A stretch of 64,000 nt of DNA from Rhodoblastus sp963727035 (GCA_963727035.1 CAVSEY010000006.1:186001-250000); one strand, 5' to 3'. Positions 17,937 through 27,573 are shown, counted from the stretch's first letter. Notes: generated by a model not told the origin, from the letters alone. Numbers and translations: made by a program.

Positions 17937-19343
17937 ATGAGCAATAATTTCGGCAAAACCTTCGGCCGCTCCGCAAAGGACCGACCGTCGGCGAAACGTC
18001 ATCCCGAGCAGGCCCTGACGGAAGCGCTCGCCCATCCGGGACTTGCGGTGCGGGTCGCCGCCGCCGCGATCATCAGCGACATTGTCCAGGGCGGACACAC
18101 GCTGGACGAAAAATTAGCGCCCGACGCCGCCCCGACGCGGCTCGGCGGCCTCGACGACCGCGACCGCGCCCTCGCCCGCTCCATCGTGACGGTCGCTTTG
18201 CGCAGGCTCGGCACGATCCGCTTCGTCCTCAGCCAGCTGGTCGAGAAAGGCTTGCCGCGAAATTGCGGGATGCTCGAGTGGATCCTGATCGCGGGCGCCG
18301 CCCAGCTGCTTTTTCTCGACACGCCGGACCACGCCGCCGTCGATCTCGCCGTGCGCGCCGCACGGCTCGATTCCAAGAGCGCGCCTTTCGCCAATCTGGT
18401 CAATGGCGTCCTGCGCAATCTGATTCGCCGCCGCGATGAATTCTTGGGCCAATCAGATCCGCTCGACGACGATACGCCGCATTGGCTCGCCGCCCGCTGG
18501 CGGCGGATTTACGGCGAGGACCGCGCCCACGCCATCGCAGCGACATTGCGCGACGAGCCGACGCTCGACCTGACCGTCAAGACGGATGCGGCCGAATGGG
18601 CGGAACGGCTCGGCGGCCGGCTGTTGCCGACCGGCTCGATCCGCCTCGCCAGCCACGCGCCAATTCCCACGCTGCCCGGCTATGACGAGGGCGCATGGTG
18701 GGTGCAGGACGCGGCGGCGGCGCTTCCGGCGCGCATCCTGGCGGCCAAGCCGGGCCAGCGCGTGCTCGATCTTTGCGCCGCGCCGGGCGGCAAGACCGCG
18801 CAGCTTGCGGCGGCCGGCGCGCGGGTGATCGCGCTCGACCGCTCCGCCGAACGGCTCAAGACGCTTTCGGCCAATCTCGGCCGGCTCAAGCTTGAAGCCG
18901 CCATTTCGGTCGGCGACGCCGCTGCTTATAAAGCGGAGCCTTTCGACGCCATCCTGGTCGACGCCCCCTGTTCGGCGACCGGAACGGCGCGGCGCAGCCC
19001 GGACGTGCTCTGGACCAAGAAACCCGGCGACCTTGCGGCGCTGGCCGCCATCCAGGCCAAAATTCTCGATCACGCCGTTACCTTGCTCAAGCCGGGCGCG
19101 GCGCTGGTCTATTGCGTTTGTTCCCTCGAACCCGAGGAAGGCGAAGCACAGATCGCCGCCTTGCTCCGGCGCAACCCCGACGTCGCGCGCGATCCGATCG
19201 ATCCCTCGGCCTTTGGTCTTCCGCCCGAGGCCGCCACGAGGGAAGGCGAATTGCGGCTCTTCCCTGATTTTTTCCCGCACGACGACCCCCGTCAGCGGGG
19301 CCTCGACGGTTTCTTCATCGCGCGTCTGAAACGTCTCGATTAG
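17937..19343 (+). CDS. rsmB: RsmB/NOP family rRNA (cytosine-5) methyltransferase
   Basis: A 468-residue SAM-dependent methyltransferase acting on 16S rRNA cytosine. An N-terminal NusB-like RNA-binding domain (about 35-175: VRVAAAAIISDIVQGGHTLD) precedes the Rossmann methyltransferase domain with the SAM motif VLDLCAAPGGKTAQLA. Both family cysteines are present: the motif IV Cys in DAPCSATGTARRSPD and the catalytic Cys in VYCVCSLEPEEGE. The start is ATG 17937, divergent from the SDHAF4-like gene. The order rsmB, heparinase-like, purH is common in Rhizobiales. Confidence 0.92.
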   Translation: MSNNFGKTFGRSAKDRPSAKRHPEQALTEALAHPGLAVRVAAAAIISDIVQGGHTLDEKLAPDAAPTRLGGLDDRDRALARSIVTVALRRLGTIRFVLSQLVEKGLPRNCGMLEWILIAGAAQLLFLDTPDHAAVDLAVRAARLDSKSAPFANLVNGVLRNLIRRRDEFLGQSDPLDDDTPHWLAARWRRIYGEDRAHAIAATLRDEPTLDLTVKTDAAEWAERLGGRLLPTGSIRLASHAPIPTLPGYDEGAWWVQDAAAALPARILAAKPGQRVLDLCAAPGGKTAQLAAAGARVIALDRSAERLKTLSANLGRLKLEAAISVGDAAAYKAEPFDAILVDAPCSATGTARRSPDVLWTKKPGDLAALAAIQAKILDHAVTLLKPGAALVYCVCSLEPEEGEAQIAALLRRNPDVARDPIDPSAFGLPPEAATREGELRLFPDFFPHDDPRQRGLDGFFIARLKRLD

Positions 19344-19438
19344 CCGATCGTTAACCATGTTCCGCCAAGGTCGAGCGCGGGGACGGGGCGCGCCGGGCCG
19401 CGATCCTTGACCCGCCGCTTTCGCACTCTGGATCGCCC

Positions 19439-21160
19439 TTGACGAGATCGCGCGCTTTGCCCCTCGCCGAACGCACGCGGCTCGGCCGTCTCGTCGCCGA
19501 CCGCGCCTTGGAAAGATTGCGCGCCGCAGTCAAATGGCCGTTCGTCATTTTCACCGAATGGCGTTTCCGCCTCCCGGAAAGGCTGCTGATCGCGCCACCG
19601 GACATTCGCACCGGCGATCCGACAGTCGCCGAGGACATCTATGGCGGCTATTACGCTTTCGGCGGCAAGATCGTGAACGCCCATGGCGCGTCGCCCTTCG
19701 GCCTGCCGCCACCCTCGGTCGAATGGGCCGACGCCTTGTATGGCTTTGGCTGGCTCCGCCATATGCGCGCCGCCGATTCCGCTCTCGCTCGCGCCAATGC
19801 GCGCTCGCTGGTCAAGGAATTTTTGACGCGGCTGCCCATGCGGCCCCAAGGCCCCGCTTGGGACGTCGAGGTCACGGCGCGCCGGACCATGGCGTGGCTC
19901 AGCCAGTCGCCGATTCTGCTCGAAGGCGCCGATTACGAATTCTACCGCCGCTTCATTCGCGCCCTGACCAAAGGCTATTTCCTGTTGCAGCGCCGGGTCG
20001 ACACGGCGTGGCCCGGCGAGGCGCGGATGAGCGCGGCGATCACAATGACGACTTTCGCGCTTTGCGCGCAGGGCGGTGGGTTCCTGCTGAAAAAGGCGAT
20101 GAAGACCCTCAACGATCAGCTCGCCCGCCAAATTCTCGCCGATGGCGGCGCCGTCGACAGGAATCCGCAGACCCTGCTCGACCTGCTGTTCGACCTTTTG
20201 CCGTTGCGGCAGGCCTTCGCCGCGCGCGGGAAAGCGCCACCCGCCGATCTGCTCAGGGCGCTCGACCGGATATGGCCCGCCCTGCGCATGTTCCGCCATG
20301 GCGACGGCTCGCTGGCCTTGTTCAATGGTATGGGCGTCACCGCGCCCGACCTCGTCGCCATCGCTCTCGCCTATGAGGAAACGCGCGGCCAGCCGATCTC
20401 CAACGCGCGCTATTCGGGATATCAGAGGCTCGAAGCCGGCGACGCCCTGGTCCTGATCGACGCCGGGCCGCCGCCCGCGCCGCTCCATTCCGGCGACGCT
20501 CATGCCGGCTGTCTTTCGTTCGAATTTTCGCTCGGCCCCGATCGGATCGTGATCAATTGCGGCAATCCAGGACCGCGCCGCGCGGATTTGCGCGCGAGCG
20601 CGCGCACGACCGCCGCGCATTCGACGCTGTCGCTCGACGACGAGGCGTCCTGCCTGTTTGGCTATCAGACCGGCGCGCCCGCCTGGCTCGCCGACAAAAT
20701 TCTCGCCGGACCACAAAATGTTCCCGTCGCCCGCGAAGACGTCGCGCAAGGCGCGCAAGTCCTGGCGTCGCACGACGGCTATGTCCGCCGCCACGGGCTC
20801 TATCATGAGCGACGCTGGCGGCTGGAGGCCGATGGCGCGCACCTGCGCGGGCGCGACCGCCTGATCCCCGCGAAAGGGGATTCCGCCGCCAATGTGAATT
20901 ACGCGATCCGCTTCCACATCCACCCGTCCATCACGCTCACACTGATTTCCGAAACGGCCGCCATCCTGCTCCAAACGCCAGGCGGCGTGGATCTGGTCTT
21001 CGACGCCGGAGGGCTTCCTCTGGCCATTGAGGAAAGTGTATTTTTCGCCGCGCCCGCAGGGCCGCGGCCCTGCGAGCAGATCGTCATTTATGGCGCCTCC
21101 GCCGATATCGACGAGATCGATTGGTGTTTTGCGCGGCATGAGGCCATGGCGAAGGCCTGA
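19439..21160 (+). CDS. heparinase II/III-like family protein
   Basis: A 573-residue protein of the heparinase II/III family (alpha/alpha-toroid N-terminal half, beta-sandwich C-terminal half). Segments seen are WADALYGFGWLRHMRAAD, VTARRTMAWLSQSPILLEGA and, in the lyase-like region, HAGCLSFEFSLGPDRIVINC then TTAAHSTLSLDD. The apparent start is TTG 19439; no in-frame ATG lies near, so the exact start is unsure. It sits between rsmB and purH, a conserved place in Rhizobiales, yet no polysaccharide substrate is known for this subgroup and no clear signal peptide is visible. Confidence 0.8.
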   Translation: MTRSRALPLAERTRLGRLVADRALERLRAAVKWPFVIFTEWRFRLPERLLIAPPDIRTGDPTVAEDIYGGYYAFGGKIVNAHGASPFGLPPPSVEWADALYGFGWLRHMRAADSALARANARSLVKEFLTRLPMRPQGPAWDVEVTARRTMAWLSQSPILLEGADYEFYRRFIRALTKGYFLLQRRVDTAWPGEARMSAAITMTTFALCAQGGGFLLKKAMKTLNDQLARQILADGGAVDRNPQTLLDLLFDLLPLRQAFAARGKAPPADLLRALDRIWPALRMFRHGDGSLALFNGMGVTAPDLVAIALAYEETRGQPISNARYSGYQRLEAGDALVLIDAGPPPAPLHSGDAHAGCLSFEFSLGPDRIVINCGNPGPRRADLRASARTTAAHSTLSLDDEASCLFGYQTGAPAWLADKILAGPQNVPVAREDVAQGAQVLASHDGYVRRHGLYHERRWRLEADGAHLRGRDRLIPAKGDSAANVNYAIRFHIHPSITLTLISETAAILLQTPGGVDLVFDAGGLPLAIEESVFFAAPAGPRPCEQIVIYGASADIDEIDWCFARHEAMAKA

Positions 21161-21356
21161 CGATTTTTCGCCATTTGCTTCGTTCCCGACCGTCCCCCGC
21201 ATTTCCGCCGGCGCGGAAACATGCTAATCGGCGCGGCGACCGAAGCTTCAACCGGCGTCTCTCCAGCCTCGATCGAGGGCGAAAACCAAGCCCGACATTG
21301 ATCGCATGTTCCGCTTTGCGGCCGGAACGACGTCCATCCGCTTAACGAGTAGGATC

Positions 21357-22943
21357 ATGTCCGACATCCGCCCCATCAAACGCGCGCTGCTTTCCGTTTC
21401 CGACAAGACCGGTCTGATCGATTTCGCGCGCGCGCTGCAGCAGCGCGGGGTCAGCCTCATTTCCACCGGCGGCACGCGCAAGGCCATCGCCGACGCCGGC
21501 ATTGCGGTGACGGATGTCTCCGACGTCACCGGCTTTCCCGAAATGATGGACGGCCGGGTCAAGACGTTGCACCCGAAAGTGCATGGCGGCCTGCTCGCGA
21601 TCCGCGAAAATCCTGAGCATGAAGCGGCGTTGCTCGCGCACGGGATCGAGCCGATCGATCTCCTCGTCGTCAATCTCTATCCCTTCGAGGCGACTGTCGC
21701 CCGCCAGGCTGGATGGGAAGAAACCATCGAGAATATCGACATCGGCGGTCCCGCGATGATCCGCGCCGCAGCGAAGAATCACGAAGATGTCACGGTCGTG
21801 GTCGACGCCTCCGACTACCAGGCGATTCTCGACGCCATGGACGCCTCCGGCGGTTCGACGCTCGCCCAGCGCAAGAAACTGGCGCAAACGGCCTATGCCC
21901 GGACCGCCGCTTATGACGCGGCCATTTCCAACTGGCTCGCCAGGGCCCTGGCGATCGAGACGCCGGAATATCGCGCCGTCGGCGGCAAATTGTCCGAGCC
22001 GATGCGCTATGGCGAAAACCCGCATCAGCATGCCGGATTCTACCTGACCGGAGAGACCCGGCCCGGCGTGGCGACAGCGCGCCAGCTCCAGGGCAAGCAG
22101 CTCTCCTACAACAATGTCAACGACACCGACGCGGCTTTCGAGCTGGTCGCCGAATTCGACCCCGCCCGCACCGCCGCCGTCGCCATCATCAAGCACGCCA
22201 ACCCGTGCGGCGTTGCCGAAGGGGCCAGCCTGAAGGAAGCTTATCTCCGCGCTCAAGCCTGCGATCCCGTCTCCGCCTTCGGCGGCATTGTCGCCGTGAA
22301 CCGCAAGCTCGACGCCGACGCCGCGTCGGAAATCGTCAAGATTTTCACCGAAGTGATCATCGCCCCCGACGCCGATGAGGCGGCCATCGCCCTGGTCGCG
22401 GCAAAGAAGAACCTGCGGCTTTTGCTGACCGGCGGGCTGCCGGATTCGCGCGCGCCCGGCTTGACGGTTCGCTCGGTCGCCGGAGGCCTGTTGTTCCAGT
22501 CCCGCGACAACGCCATGGTCGACGACATGCCGCTCAAGGTCGTCACCAAGCGCGCGCCGACCCCGCAGGAGCTGGCGGACCTCATTTTCGCTTTCCGCAT
22601 CGTCAAACATGTGAAGTCCAACGCCATCGTCTATGTGAAGAATGGCGCGACCGTCGGCATTGGCGCGGGGCAGATGAGCCGTGTCGATTCATCGCGCATC
22701 GCGGCGTGGAAGGCGGCGGAAGCCGCCAAGGCGGCCGGCGCGGCCGAAAGCTGGGCGAAGGGCTCGGCCGTCGCCTCGGACGCCTTCTTCCCCTTCGCCG
22801 ACGGCCTGCTGGCGGCGGCCGAGGCCGGCGCGACGGCGGTCATCCAACCCGGCGGCTCAATGCGCGACGACGAGGTTATCAAGGCCGCCGACGAGGCCGG
22901 CCTGGCGATGGTGATGACCGGCCATCGGCACTTTCGCCATTAG
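21357..22943 (+). CDS. purH: bifunctional AICAR transformylase / IMP cyclohydrolase
   Basis: Carries out the last two steps of IMP synthesis. The 528 residues match the family. The N-terminal MGS-like cyclohydrolase domain has RALLSVSDKTGLIDFA and ISTGGTRKAIADAG; the transformylase domain has the catalytic Lys-His in AIIKHANPCGVAEG and the conserved end GHRHFRH. The start is ATG 21357 (MSDIRPIKRALL), because the longer frame upstream is not conserved. The stop codon TAG overlaps the left end of a large palindromic element. Confidence 0.97.
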   Translation: MSDIRPIKRALLSVSDKTGLIDFARALQQRGVSLISTGGTRKAIADAGIAVTDVSDVTGFPEMMDGRVKTLHPKVHGGLLAIRENPEHEAALLAHGIEPIDLLVVNLYPFEATVARQAGWEETIENIDIGGPAMIRAAAKNHEDVTVVVDASDYQAILDAMDASGGSTLAQRKKLAQTAYARTAAYDAAISNWLARALAIETPEYRAVGGKLSEPMRYGENPHQHAGFYLTGETRPGVATARQLQGKQLSYNNVNDTDAAFELVAEFDPARTAAVAIIKHANPCGVAEGASLKEAYLRAQACDPVSAFGGIVAVNRKLDADAASEIVKIFTEVIIAPDADEAAIALVAAKKNLRLLLTGGLPDSRAPGLTVRSVAGGLLFQSRDNAMVDDMPLKVVTKRAPTPQELADLIFAFRIVKHVKSNAIVYVKNGATVGIGAGQMSRVDSSRIAAWKAAEAAKAAGAAESWAKGSAVASDAFFPFADGLLAAAEAGATAVIQPGGSMRDDEVIKAADEAGLAMVMTGHRHFRH

Positions 22944-23193
22944 AGCGTTTCCCACCCGTCTTGACGCATTCTGCCGACTTTGGCGAGGCGTCGCAGGCGT
23001 GGCGCAAGGCGTGTCGCGGACACGGCTAAGCCGCGCGACGCCGGGCGGCCGTCAAAGGCGAACCCTTGGGCGGGGGCTTTTGACGGCGCGGTGCGTTGCG
23101 AACTTGGCCGTGTCCTCGACACGCCTGCGCCCGCTCCTGCCGGATCGCCTCGCCAAGCGACAGAATGCGCCAAGACGGGTGGGAAACGCTCTA
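22941..23193. repeat. 250-bp palindromic (MITE- or REP-like) element
   Basis: A 22-bp perfect inverted repeat (22942-22963 with 23171-23192) bounds the element. The arms continue inward with matching blocks: 22980-22990 with 23146-23156, 23008-23016 with 23117-23125, 23019-23026 with 23107-23114, and 23048-23056 with 23079-23087. The whole thus folds into one long branched stem centred near 23067, with TA at each outer edge. It fills the whole gap between purH and the convergent adenosine kinase gene. It carries no gene. It may also stop transcription from both sides. Confidence 0.75.
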
Positions 23194-23218
23194 CGAAGCG
23201 AAAAACGGCGCGCCTTGT

Positions 23219-24247
23219 TCAGGCGCGCTGCGCCGTTTCGCGATATTCGCGCAGATAAAGGCTCTGTTCGGCAAACTGGGCGAGCTCGACTTCCGGCCGT
23301 GCGCCGAAATGCTGGATGATTTCGCTCGCGGCAAGCGCCCCGAGCCGGGCGCAATAGTCCAACGGACGGCCCTGCGTATAAGCGGCGAGGAAACCGGCGG
23401 CGAAAAGGTCGCCCGCGCCGGTGGTGTCGACGAGATTGTCGATCGGAGCGGCGGGAACTTCAAAAGTCTTTTCGCCGTGAACGACGATCGCGCCCTTTTC
23501 GGAGCGGGTGACGGCGGCGATCACTTTTTCCTGGCGCAAAGCCGCGACCGCCGTGGCGAAATCGGAGGTCTGATAAAGGGCGTGGAGTTCGGATTCGTTG
23601 GCGAACAGGACATCCACGAAGCCGTCGCGCATCAGACCCAGGAATTCCTGCTGGTGGCGATCGACGCAAAAGACATCCGACAAGGTGAGCGCCGCTTCGC
23701 GGCCCGCCCCGTGGGCGATGCGCGACGCCTCGATGAAGGCCTGCTTGGCGGCCGGCGGATCCCAGAGATAGCCTTCAAGATAAAGAATTCGCGCGGCGGC
23801 GATGTCGGCGGGGTTCAGATCGGCGCTGGTCAGATTCTGACAGGCGCCCAGAAAGGTGTTCATCGTCCTTTGGCCGTCCGGCGTGACCAGGACGAGACAG
23901 CGCGCGGTGGAAGGGCCGTCCGCCGCCGGCGCGGTCGAGAAATGCACGCCCGCGGCCCGAATGTCATGGGCGAAGGCGCGCCCCGCCTCATCCGCGGCGA
24001 CCTTGCCGACAAAGGCGCCCTTGCCGCCGAGGCTCGCTAAACCGGCGATGGTGTTGGCCGCCGATCCGCCCGAGGCGATCGTGGTCGCGCCCATCGCGTC
24101 GTAAAGCGATTGCGCCCGGGCTTCGTCCACGAGCTGCATCGAGCCCTTGTGCAGTCCGGCCGCGACAAGAAATTCATCGTCGACCGGCGCAATCACATCG
24201 ACAATTGCATTGCCAAGGCCAAGGACGTCAAACTGATGCGCAGACAT
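23219..24247 (-). CDS. PfkB-family carbohydrate kinase, adenosine kinase type
   Basis: A 342-residue ribokinase-fold kinase. Visible motifs are the N-terminal FDVLGLGNAIVDVIAPVDDE, the di-Gly hinge SGGSAANTIAGLASLGG, and the anion-hole signature VDTTGAGDLFAAGF with the catalytic Asp. Alphaproteobacterial proteins of this length and with this N-terminus are adenosine kinases, which salvage adenosine to AMP; the assignment within PfkB is by resemblance. ATG 24247 has a strong GGAAGGGG site. It is convergent with purH across the palindromic element. Confidence 0.85.
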   Translation of the reverse strand: MSAHQFDVLGLGNAIVDVIAPVDDEFLVAAGLHKGSMQLVDEARAQSLYDAMGATTIASGGSAANTIAGLASLGGKGAFVGKVAADEAGRAFAHDIRAAGVHFSTAPAADGPSTARCLVLVTPDGQRTMNTFLGACQNLTSADLNPADIAAARILYLEGYLWDPPAAKQAFIEASRIAHGAGREAALTLSDVFCVDRHQQEFLGLMRDGFVDVLFANESELHALYQTSDFATAVAALRQEKVIAAVTRSEKGAIVVHGEKTFEVPAAPIDNLVDTTGAGDLFAAGFLAAYTQGRPLDYCARLGALAASEIIQHFGARPEVELAQFAEQSLYLREYRETAQRA

Positions 24248-24314
24248 GGGGGTCCCCTTCCAAGCGAAGCCAGGGTCTTGCCTGCGCCGCCCGAACCGGT
24301 CAAGTCCTTTGTCG

Positions 24315-24902
24315 TCAGGAGACGCGCCGTCGGAGCCGCACATATAGCGCGCCGGCGCCGCCATGCGGCCTTGCCGCTTCCTCGACCGAAAGGACGACGG
24401 CGCGCAGTTCGGACGCTCGAAGCCAGTGCGGGACGTTGCGACGCAACACGCCGCGCTCGGGCGCGCCGTCCTCCTCGGCGGCGAGCGCGCCTTTCCCGGT
24501 GATGACGAGCACGACCCTGGCCCCGTCCTCGGCGGCGCGCCAGAGAAAATTGTTGAGCGCGCGATGCGCCTGGGCCTGGGTCATCCCATGCAGGTCGAGC
24601 ACGTCGTCGACCTGCGCCTTTCCCGCGCCGAGCCGCCGTTTCAGGCGCTTTTCCAACGGCGCGAGCGGCGGCATGGACTTTGGCTTTCTTGTCGGCTCCG
24701 GGAGAGGCGCGACGATCGTCGTCGGAGTAACCGCCGCCGCATTTTTGGGTCCAACGTCAGGCGCGGCGGCAGGTTCGGTCGATCTCGCCACAGGCGCGAC
24801 GCGCGGCCTGACGTCGGCTGTCACATGACGCCATAGCGCCAACTCCTCGCGCGAAAGGAGGCGGGCGCGCGCTGCACGTTTGATCTCGCCGCCGCTTTTC
24901 AT
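24315..24902 (-). CDS. Smr domain protein
   Basis: A 195-residue protein with a C-terminal Smr domain (MutS2-type nuclease fold): the motif VLDLHGMTQAQAHRALNNFL and the second motif VVLVITGKG. The N-terminal part has the family start KRAARARLLSREELALWRHV and a Pro/Ala-rich linker. It is the last gene of a tim44-mltA-smr operon, with ATG 24902 ten bases after the mltA stop; the open frame upstream overlaps mltA and is not conserved. Smr domains can nick DNA or cleave RNA, but the role of the short alphaproteobacterial form is unknown. Confidence 0.85.
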   Translation of the reverse strand: MKSGGEIKRAARARLLSREELALWRHVTADVRPRVAPVARSTEPAAAPDVGPKNAAAVTPTTIVAPLPEPTRKPKSMPPLAPLEKRLKRRLGAGKAQVDDVLDLHGMTQAQAHRALNNFLWRAAEDGARVVLVITGKGALAAEEDGAPERGVLRRNVPHWLRASELRAVVLSVEEAARPHGGAGALYVRLRRRVS

Positions 24903-24912
24903 GCCGTATTCC

Positions 24913-26127
24913 TTAGCGCCCGTCCCCGGTTCGCATTCGGACCGGGAGCAGGACGAACAACTGGCCATGATGGCGGATTTCGGCGGCGCGCGCGCCGGCC
25001 TCGCCGCCAAGCCCGAAATAGATATCGGCGCGCGCGGCGCCGACGATCGCTGCGCCGGTGTCCTGGGCGACGACCACCCGCCGCAAAGGCTCAGGCTCAG
25101 CGTTTCGCCACGGCATCGTCGAATCGATGAAAAAGGGCAGCCCAAAGGGCCAGACGCGCTTGTCGACGGCGATGGAGCGCAAGGGAGTCAGGGGCGCGCC
25201 GCCGCCGCCGCGCGGCTGGGCCTGCGCGCCTGTTTCGACATGGGCGTTGAAAAAAACAAAGGATTTGTTGAGGCGAAGCAATTCGTCGCCCGGCTGACCT
25301 CGCCCGGTCCCATTCGCCCTGATCCACTGCGTGAGCCGGTCCATCGTCATTTCCGCCGGCGTGGCCACGCCCCTTTGAACGAGAACACGCGCCAAGGCCG
25401 TATAGGGCTGGCCGTTCTTGCCGGCGAAGGTCAGCACAAGCACGCGCCCATCCGTCAGCCGCACGCGGGCGGAGCCTTGAACCTGCGCCAGGAAGAGATC
25501 GACATTGTCCTTGAGATAGACCAGCTTGCGCACGCCGGGCTGCCGTTCCAGCGCGCCATCCTCGATGGCGGCGCGATCGGGAAAAGGCGCCAGGGCGCCG
25601 TTCGGCCCCCGTCGCGCGGCGATCAGATCCGCCAGCGCGCCCGTTCGCTTTGCGGGCGGCAGCAGAACAAGATCCGGAGGCAAGCCATAGACCGGAACGG
25701 GATAAGCGGCGGTTCTTGTACTCGAACCGGCAATCTCGGGTTGGTAATAGCCGGTGAAGAAAGCGTCGCCCGAGCCATTGGCGACGATGCGATATGGTCG
25801 GAAGCGGCGGGTGAAGAAATCTCGCGGGTCCGCCGCGCCCTCGCCCTGGCGCGCCGCCCGGCACGCCTCGGCTTGCGCCTTGCGGTCGAAACCTTCTATC
25901 GCGGGCGCGGCGTCCAGCGGACGGTCGCAGGTTTTCGCGAAAATTCTCAACGCCTCCCCAAGGCGATCCTGGGAGAAGCCGGGCAAATCCACGAAAGAAA
26001 CGGCGTCGAGCCGATAGGCTTGAGCCGCGCATCGCGCGGCGCCCGGACCCAAGGCCGCCAGAACGAGCCAGAGGCCAAGGCCGGCTCGAAGCCGCGCGCG
26101 GAAAAAGCGACCCGCCGGGTGAGTCAT
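24913..26127 (-). CDS. mltA: membrane-bound lytic murein transglycosylase A
   Basis: A 404-residue exo-acting peptidoglycan lyase. A signal sequence (about 1-35, hydrophobic AGLGLWLVLAALG with Cys33 following) precedes the MltA domain, with FFTGYYQPEIAGS and, at the C-terminus, a 3D domain with the catalytic-type Asp in VVVAQDTGAAIVGAARADIY. Family segments WIRANGTGRGQPGDELLRLN and FFIDSTMPWRN are present. Its first codon overlaps the stop of the Tim44-like gene by four bases (ATGA), so translation is coupled. The order tim44-mltA-smr is conserved in Rhizobiales. Confidence 0.93.
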   Translation of the reverse strand: MTHPAGRFFRARLRAGLGLWLVLAALGPGAARCAAQAYRLDAVSFVDLPGFSQDRLGEALRIFAKTCDRPLDAAPAIEGFDRKAQAEACRAARQGEGAADPRDFFTRRFRPYRIVANGSGDAFFTGYYQPEIAGSSTRTAAYPVPVYGLPPDLVLLPPAKRTGALADLIAARRGPNGALAPFPDRAAIEDGALERQPGVRKLVYLKDNVDLFLAQVQGSARVRLTDGRVLVLTFAGKNGQPYTALARVLVQRGVATPAEMTMDRLTQWIRANGTGRGQPGDELLRLNKSFVFFNAHVETGAQAQPRGGGGAPLTPLRSIAVDKRVWPFGLPFFIDSTMPWRNAEPEPLRRVVVAQDTGAAIVGAARADIYFGLGGEAGARAAEIRHHGQLFVLLPVRMRTGDGR

Positions 26128-26768
26128 TGCACGGGCGCGGTCGCGACCAGCAGCCAGTTCGGGCCGCTGGCGTCGTGCCGCCGGCCAAAAGTCCAGACGT
26201 CTATGATTTCCTGCGGTTTTTCAGGATCGCCTTCCACGACCTGGCCGGATTTGTCACGCGTCACCGTGACAAATTGCGCGTCAAAACGGACCGCGATCCG
26301 CGCGCCGACAGGCTCTGCGGCGGCGCTGACCATTCTGACGCTGTTGAAAGCGACGAAATTCGTCTCCAGGGTTTCGCCGCGCTGAGCGCGCTCCGCCAAA
26401 GCGGCCTTGAAGCTTCCATAGACTTCATCGATCGCCAGCGACCGCAAGGTGGCGTCGTCGCCCACCGAAAAAGCATGGACCACCGTTTTGTATGCTTCGC
26501 CCGCGCCGTTGAGGAAGGCTCCGGCGTCGAAACCCGGCTGGGCTTTCGCGATGGCGTCAAGACCGTCCCAAAGGGGACTTCCCCGCTCGGCGAAATCCTG
26601 CCAGCGCGCATCGGCGACCACAGGCGGCGGCGCGGCGGCAGGCTGAGAAATGGGCGAAAAATCGTTTCGCTGCTCGTAGCCCCTACGCTCGCCCAGGACG
26701 GATCGCAGCTTCCACAGGACGAAAAGCGCCAACAGGGCGAAAATGACGATGGCCGGATCAAGTTGCAT
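26124..26768 (-). CDS. Tim44-like domain membrane protein (TimA type)
   Basis: A 214-residue protein with one N-terminal membrane helix (DPAIVIFALLALFVLWKLRS), a short linker and a C-terminal Tim44-like domain (about 70-214: FLNGAGEAYKTVVHAFSVGD and VDVWTFGRRHD-like end). The related mitochondrial Tim44 domain anchors the import motor to the inner membrane. Bacterial members are inner-membrane proteins of unproven function. ATG 26768 (MQLDPAIVIF) is preferred over the longer frame. It is first in the tim44-mltA-smr operon and divergent from secB, the usual arrangement in this group. Confidence 0.85.
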   Translation of the reverse strand: MQLDPAIVIFALLALFVLWKLRSVLGERRGYEQRNDFSPISQPAAAPPPVVADARWQDFAERGSPLWDGLDAIAKAQPGFDAGAFLNGAGEAYKTVVHAFSVGDDATLRSLAIDEVYGSFKAALAERAQRGETLETNFVAFNSVRMVSAAAEPVGARIAVRFDAQFVTVTRDKSGQVVEGDPEKPQEIIDVWTFGRRHDASGPNWLLVATAPVQ

Positions 26769-27029
26769 TATGGCCTCGCTTCCACAGACGCGATCAAGAC
26801 GCGGAACCGCGTCCGACAATTCTTGTCAGGCGCGAATGGTTAGCATCGCCGCCAGGCCCCAGCAAGGCGCGCCCGGCGACGCTAACCCCAACTTGTTTTC
26901 CTCGGGGGATTCATGCTACCCGGCGAGGCGTCCGTTTCGAACGGTTTCTATGGAGACCTAGATCCCGTCGAAACTTTACGAGAGATGGCGGTTCTGCTCC
27001 GCCATTCCAAGATTATGCGGGAGATTGTC

Positions 27030-27509
27030 ATGACGGATGCCAATGGTGGGGAGGCGCACGCCGCCCCGGCGTTAAATTGCATGGTTCAATATTGCAAGGA
27101 TCTTTCGTTCGAAAATCCCAACGCCCCGAACTCGCTCCGCCCGCAGGAAACGGCCCCGAACATCAATGTTCAGGTGAATGTCAACGCGAAGCAGCTTGCG
27201 GAGACGGATTTCGAGGTCGAGCTGCTGATCGAAGGCTCGGCGGGCGAAGCCTCCAACGTCCTGTTCAAGTTCGAACTGACCTATTCGGGCGTTTTCCGTC
27301 TGGTCAATATCCCGCCGGAGCAGAATCATCTGGTCGTTATGATCGAATGTCCGCGTCTGCTTTTCCCCTTCGCGCGCCAGATCATTGCGGATTCGATCCG
27401 CAATGGCGGCTTTCCCCCGCTTTATCTCGATCCAATCGATTTCGCGGCGCTTTACGCCCAGCGCGCGCAACAGGCGCAGGCCGACGCTCCGCCGACCCAT
27501 CTGTCCTGA
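27030..27509 (+). CDS. secB: protein-export chaperone SecB
   Basis: A 159-residue cytosolic chaperone that holds preproteins unfolded for SecA. Family features are NINVQVNVNAKQLAETDFEV, the acidic SecA-binding region FEVELLIEGSAGE, LVNIPPEQNHLVVMIECPRL and the helix FARQIIADSIRNGGFPPLYL. The likely start is ATG 27030 (MTDANGGEAH); the frame extends to 26913, but those residues do not look like SecB. It is divergent from tim44, with about 260 bases between, and is followed by a strong terminator. Confidence 0.95.
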   Translation: MTDANGGEAHAAPALNCMVQYCKDLSFENPNAPNSLRPQETAPNINVQVNVNAKQLAETDFEVELLIEGSAGEASNVLFKFELTYSGVFRLVNIPPEQNHLVVMIECPRLLFPFARQIIADSIRNGGFPPLYLDPIDFAALYAQRAQQAQADAPPTHLS

Positions 27510-27540
27510 CCGCGCGAGCGCCTTCTCAGGCATAAACAAA

Positions 27541-27573
27541 AAAAACCCCGCCAGACCGGCGGGGTTTCTTTTT
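27541..27573. terminator. bidirectional intrinsic terminator between secB and carD
   Basis: AAACCCCGCC (27543-27552) pairs perfectly with GGCGGGGTTT (27558-27567) around a five-base loop. It is flanked by an A-run on the left and a T-run on the right, so it can end transcription of both convergent genes. Confidence 0.9.

Noticed and set aside
19340..21202. 620-codon minus-strand open frame
   Set aside because: Antisense of the heparinase-like gene; low-complexity Arg/Gly/Ala content and no family resemblance.
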